Of a DNA stretch of 8,402 nt, positions 6,830 through 8,402 are shown in pieces. Below the pieces are notes generated by a model. The model saw only the letters and a list, made by a program, of their open reading frames with translations. It did no database searches and was not told the origin of the DNA. A program made the translations under genes and the position numbers. Source of the stretch: Clostridia bacterium (GTDB lineage: Bacteria; Bacillota; Clostridia; Peptostreptococcales; Anaerovoracaceae); NCBI GenBank assembly GCA_024403005.1, contig JAKSSQ010000075.1, positions 1 through 8,402 on the forward strand, given 5' to 3'. The first letter of the stretch is position 1, and every line of letters starts with the position of its first letter.

Positions 6830-7216
6830 TTAGTGGCAGCCTCCGCAGGTGCTGCAGTTGTGTGTGCAGGAAACGGAACCTGTAACGTGGCCGCAGGTTG
6901 CTTCGTCTGTGGAAGCAAGTTTTTCTTCCAGGAAAGCCATAACAGCGCCGTCTGCAGGGCCTTCTACGCCTGCATAGACCATGATTCCCTTCATAGCCAG
7001 AGTAAATGTAGCTGTTTCGTCGATATCGCCGCAGATTACGTTGGTAACCTTGCCGATGGACAGGAAGTCTGCGATAGCCTTAGCACCCTGTTCCATGGTC
7101 TGTACTACCATTTCAAAAGCGATTTCGCCGTCTTTGATTTCGTAAATCTTAAATGCTTCGGCATCAGCAAAGCTCTGGCCTACCATGCCGTCTTTGTAAG
7201 TAACTGCTACTTTCAT
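6830..7216 (-). CDS. NifX / dinitrogenase FeMo-cofactor family protein with Cys/His tail
   Basis: This small 128-residue protein has the fold of the FeMo-cofactor-binding NifX/NifB-tail family (Pfam Nitro_FeMo-Co). The recognisable parts are the opening MKVAVTYKDG, the FKIYEIKDGEI strand pair (22-32), and the segment with VTNVICGDID and the Gly-rich AMKGIMVYAGVEG. The usual His after the FG of the first loop is absent (SFADAEAF here). After residue 107 a tail holds Cys108, 117, 121, 124 and 127 and His110, 119 and 128, a likely metal or iron-sulfur cluster site. No nitrogenase gene is in the window, and such stand-alone members occur widely in anaerobes that do not fix nitrogen. The start is 2 bases beyond the hydrogenase-like stop, so the two proteins are made together. 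The likely role is binding or carrying an Fe-S or other metal cluster; this is inference. Confidence 0.85.
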   Translation of the reverse strand: MKVAVTYKDGMVGQSFADAEAFKIYEIKDGEIAFEMVVQTMEQGAKAIADFLSIGKVTNVICGDIDETATFTLAMKGIMVYAGVEGPADGAVMAFLEEKLASTDEATCGHVTGSVSCTHNCSTCGGCH

Positions 7217-7218
7217 AA

Positions 7219-8402
7219 TTATTCACCTAAAATAGTCTTCTTTTCTGCTGAATCTGCGTATTCTTCTGCGCATTTATTGAAGTTCTTCTTGTTGATGAGC
7301 GTGCCGTTTCCGCGGATGCATCCGCCGGGGCAGCACATGCCTTCAATAATGTTTCCGTCCAGCTTGCCGGCCTTAGCCTTGAGAAGAGCCTGCTTGCATT
7401 CGTCGATACCGTTGCAGATTACGGGCTTAACTTCGAAATCTTCGCGGCCCATTTCCTTCAGCGCCTGTGCTACGGATGCAGCTACGCCGCCGGACATGCA
7501 GTACTTGCGAGCGAAGGAGCTGCCGTCCTGCAGGTGAGTTTCGGGAAGTGTGGAAATGTCGATATCCTTGGAATCGAAGAGAGCCTGCAGTTCAGAGAAT
7601 GTAAGAACATAGTTTATGTTTCCTGCAGTCTTTTCCTGCTTCTTTTCGTATTTCTTTGCCATACAGGGTCCGATGAATACTACGATAGCTTCCGGATCCT
7701 TTTCCTTAATCTTCATGGCTGTGTAAGCCATAGGAGAAAGTGTAGAAGATACGTGGGGCACAAGTTCGGGGAACTTGACCGTAATGTATTCTACGAAGGC
7801 CGGGCAGCATGAAGTTGTGATAAAGCCCTTTTCCAGGAGCTCTTCTGCTTCGATTCTTGCAGTAATGTCTGCACCTTCTGCAACTTCAACCACTTCGTCG
7901 AAACCGATGGTTCTGATGGCTGTGTAAACCTGTTCGGTTGTTCCTTCGGGGAACTGGCCTGCAACTGCGGGAGCTACAATAGCGTATACCTTGGGTCCGT
8001 TGTACTGCTGGATAGCCTTAATAACCTTAACGATGTCGGAAATATCGCTGGGAGCGCCGAACGGGCAGTCGAATACGCACTGTCCGCAAACGATGCACTT
8101 GTTCTGATCGATTTCAGCTGCGCCGTCTTCTCCCATGTGAATAGCACCTGTGGGACAAACCTTTTCGCAGGGTCTTACCATGTTTACGATGGCACCATAC
8201 TTGCACGCATTGGCGCATCTGCCGCATTCTACGCACTTTGTCTTGTCGATATGGCTGCGGCCTTTATAGTCGATGGCGATAGCGCCTCTTAAGCAGCTTT
8301 CCTGGCAGTTATGGGCAAGGCAGCCTCTGCACATATCGGTTACGATATATCCGGAGCGAGGGCATTCATCGCAGGCAATGTCTACTACCTGGATAGTGTC
8401 GT
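7219..8402 (-). CDS. [FeFe]-hydrogenase-type iron-sulfur protein, N-terminus beyond the window
   Basis: The reading frame is open to the right edge, giving 393 residues, so the true start is outside; the in-frame Met at 8332-8334 has no ribosome binding site and conserved cysteines precede it. Counting from that Met, two ferredoxin-type motifs occur (Cys34, 37, 40, 44 with Cys56/Cys60-Pro, and Cys80, 83, 86, 90-Pro), ahead of a catalytic-type domain. That domain has all three H-cluster signatures: TSCCP (174-178), GPCMAKKYE (222-230) and MCCPGGC (333-339). The four expected ligands (Cys177, 224, 335, 339) and the proton-relay Cys176 are present. The N-terminal part has an extra Cys-rich segment (CDEC, CRGC, C-x3-C). 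TSCCPAFV and GPCMAKK recall the group B branch, known mainly from sequence, so H2 production, uptake or redox sensing are all possible. It is the most upstream gene seen in this transcript. Confidence 0.9.
   Translation of the reverse strand, partial: DTIQVVDIACDECPRSGYIVTDMCRGCLAHNCQESCLRGAIAIDYKGRSHIDKTKCVECGRCANACKYGAIVNMVRPCEKVCPTGAIHMGEDGAAEIDQNKCIVCGQCVFDCPFGAPSDISDIVKVIKAIQQYNGPKVYAIVAPAVAGQFPEGTTEQVYTAIRTIGFDEVVEVAEGADITARIEAEELLEKGFITTSCCPAFVEYITVKFPELVPHVSSTLSPMAYTAMKIKEKDPEAIVVFIGPCMAKKYEKKQEKTAGNINYVLTFSELQALFDSKDIDISTLPETHLQDGSSFARKYCMSGGVAASVAQALKEMGREDFEVKPVICNGIDECKQALLKAKAGKLDGNIIEGMCCPGGCIRGNGTLINKKNFNKCAEEYADSAEKKTILGE
7224..7228 (-). promoter_or_regulatory. Ribosome binding site inside the end of the hydrogenase-like gene
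   Basis: AGGTG on the minus strand lies within the final Gly-Glu codons of the upstream gene, just before its TAA at 7221-7219, and 7 bases before the ATG at 7216. Ribosomes finishing the first gene would reach this site, so translational coupling is expected. Confidence 0.7.

Noticed and set aside
6830..7216. Evidence for nitrogen fixation from the NifX-like gene
   Set aside because: Stand-alone members of this family are common in anaerobes without nitrogenase, and no nif structural gene is present here.
6833..7537. Plus-strand reading frame (234 codons) opposite the NifX-like gene and the end of the hydrogenase-like gene
   Set aside because: In register with the NifX-like gene and out of register with the next; both minus-strand genes have clear family motifs and ribosome binding sites.
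8332..8334. In-frame Met as the start of the hydrogenase-like protein
   Set aside because: The frame continues upstream to the window edge with a CDEC-Pro motif and no ribosome binding site precedes this Met.

Overview
The window looks like a stretch of chromosome from an anaerobic, fermentative bacterium, most likely of the Bacillota (Clostridia-like). The reasons are an [FeFe]-hydrogenase-type protein, several proteins with ferredoxin-like iron-sulfur motifs, strong GGAGG-type ribosome binding sites, sigma-70-like promoters in AT-rich spacers, and compact operons ended by intrinsic hairpins. This placement is inference; no rRNA or marker gene is present. No mobile element, tRNA, CRISPR array or phage gene was seen.

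Layout, left to right. (1) 1-1591: an AT-rich leader with a good promoter, then a single plus-strand gene for a sodium-coupled amino-acid transporter of the NSS family. (2) 1631-1658: a terminator usable from both sides. (3) 4395 down to 1683: a tight three-gene minus-strand operon encoding an FMN flavoprotein with a compact cysteine motif, an aldo/keto reductase with a two-cluster ferredoxin tail, and a beta-hydroxyacid (3-hydroxyisobutyrate type) dehydrogenase. (4) 4396-4568: a 173-base divergent control region with back-to-back promoters whose -35 regions overlap, a 13-base palindrome on the minus-strand -10 box and a GC-rich hairpin in the minus-strand leader. (5) 4569-5921: a plus-strand MATE-family efflux pump. 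(6) 5937-5962: a second two-way terminator. (7) 8402 down to 5964: a minus-strand run of an [FeFe]-hydrogenase-like iron-sulfur protein (N-terminus beyond the window), a small NifX/FeMo-cofactor-type protein with a Cys/His tail, and a calcineurin-like metallophosphoesterase.

How the genes may work together. The middle operon looks like a redox set for reducing carbonyl or hydroxyacid substrates, with a flavin and iron-sulfur electron path. Its control region is shared with a drug/toxin exporter, so reduction and export of a common class of compound is a possible theme, but this is inference. On the right, the hydrogenase-like protein and the NifX-like protein are almost certainly co-translated: 2 bases separate them and the second gene's ribosome binding site lies in the last codons of the first. 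This suggests a role for the small protein in metal-cluster handling or redox sensing linked to the hydrogenase. The phosphoesterase follows 26 bases later in the same transcript and its substrate cannot be read from sequence. The most unusual points are this hydrogenase/NifX-like pair, a non-standard cysteine pattern in both partners, and the overlapped divergent control region.
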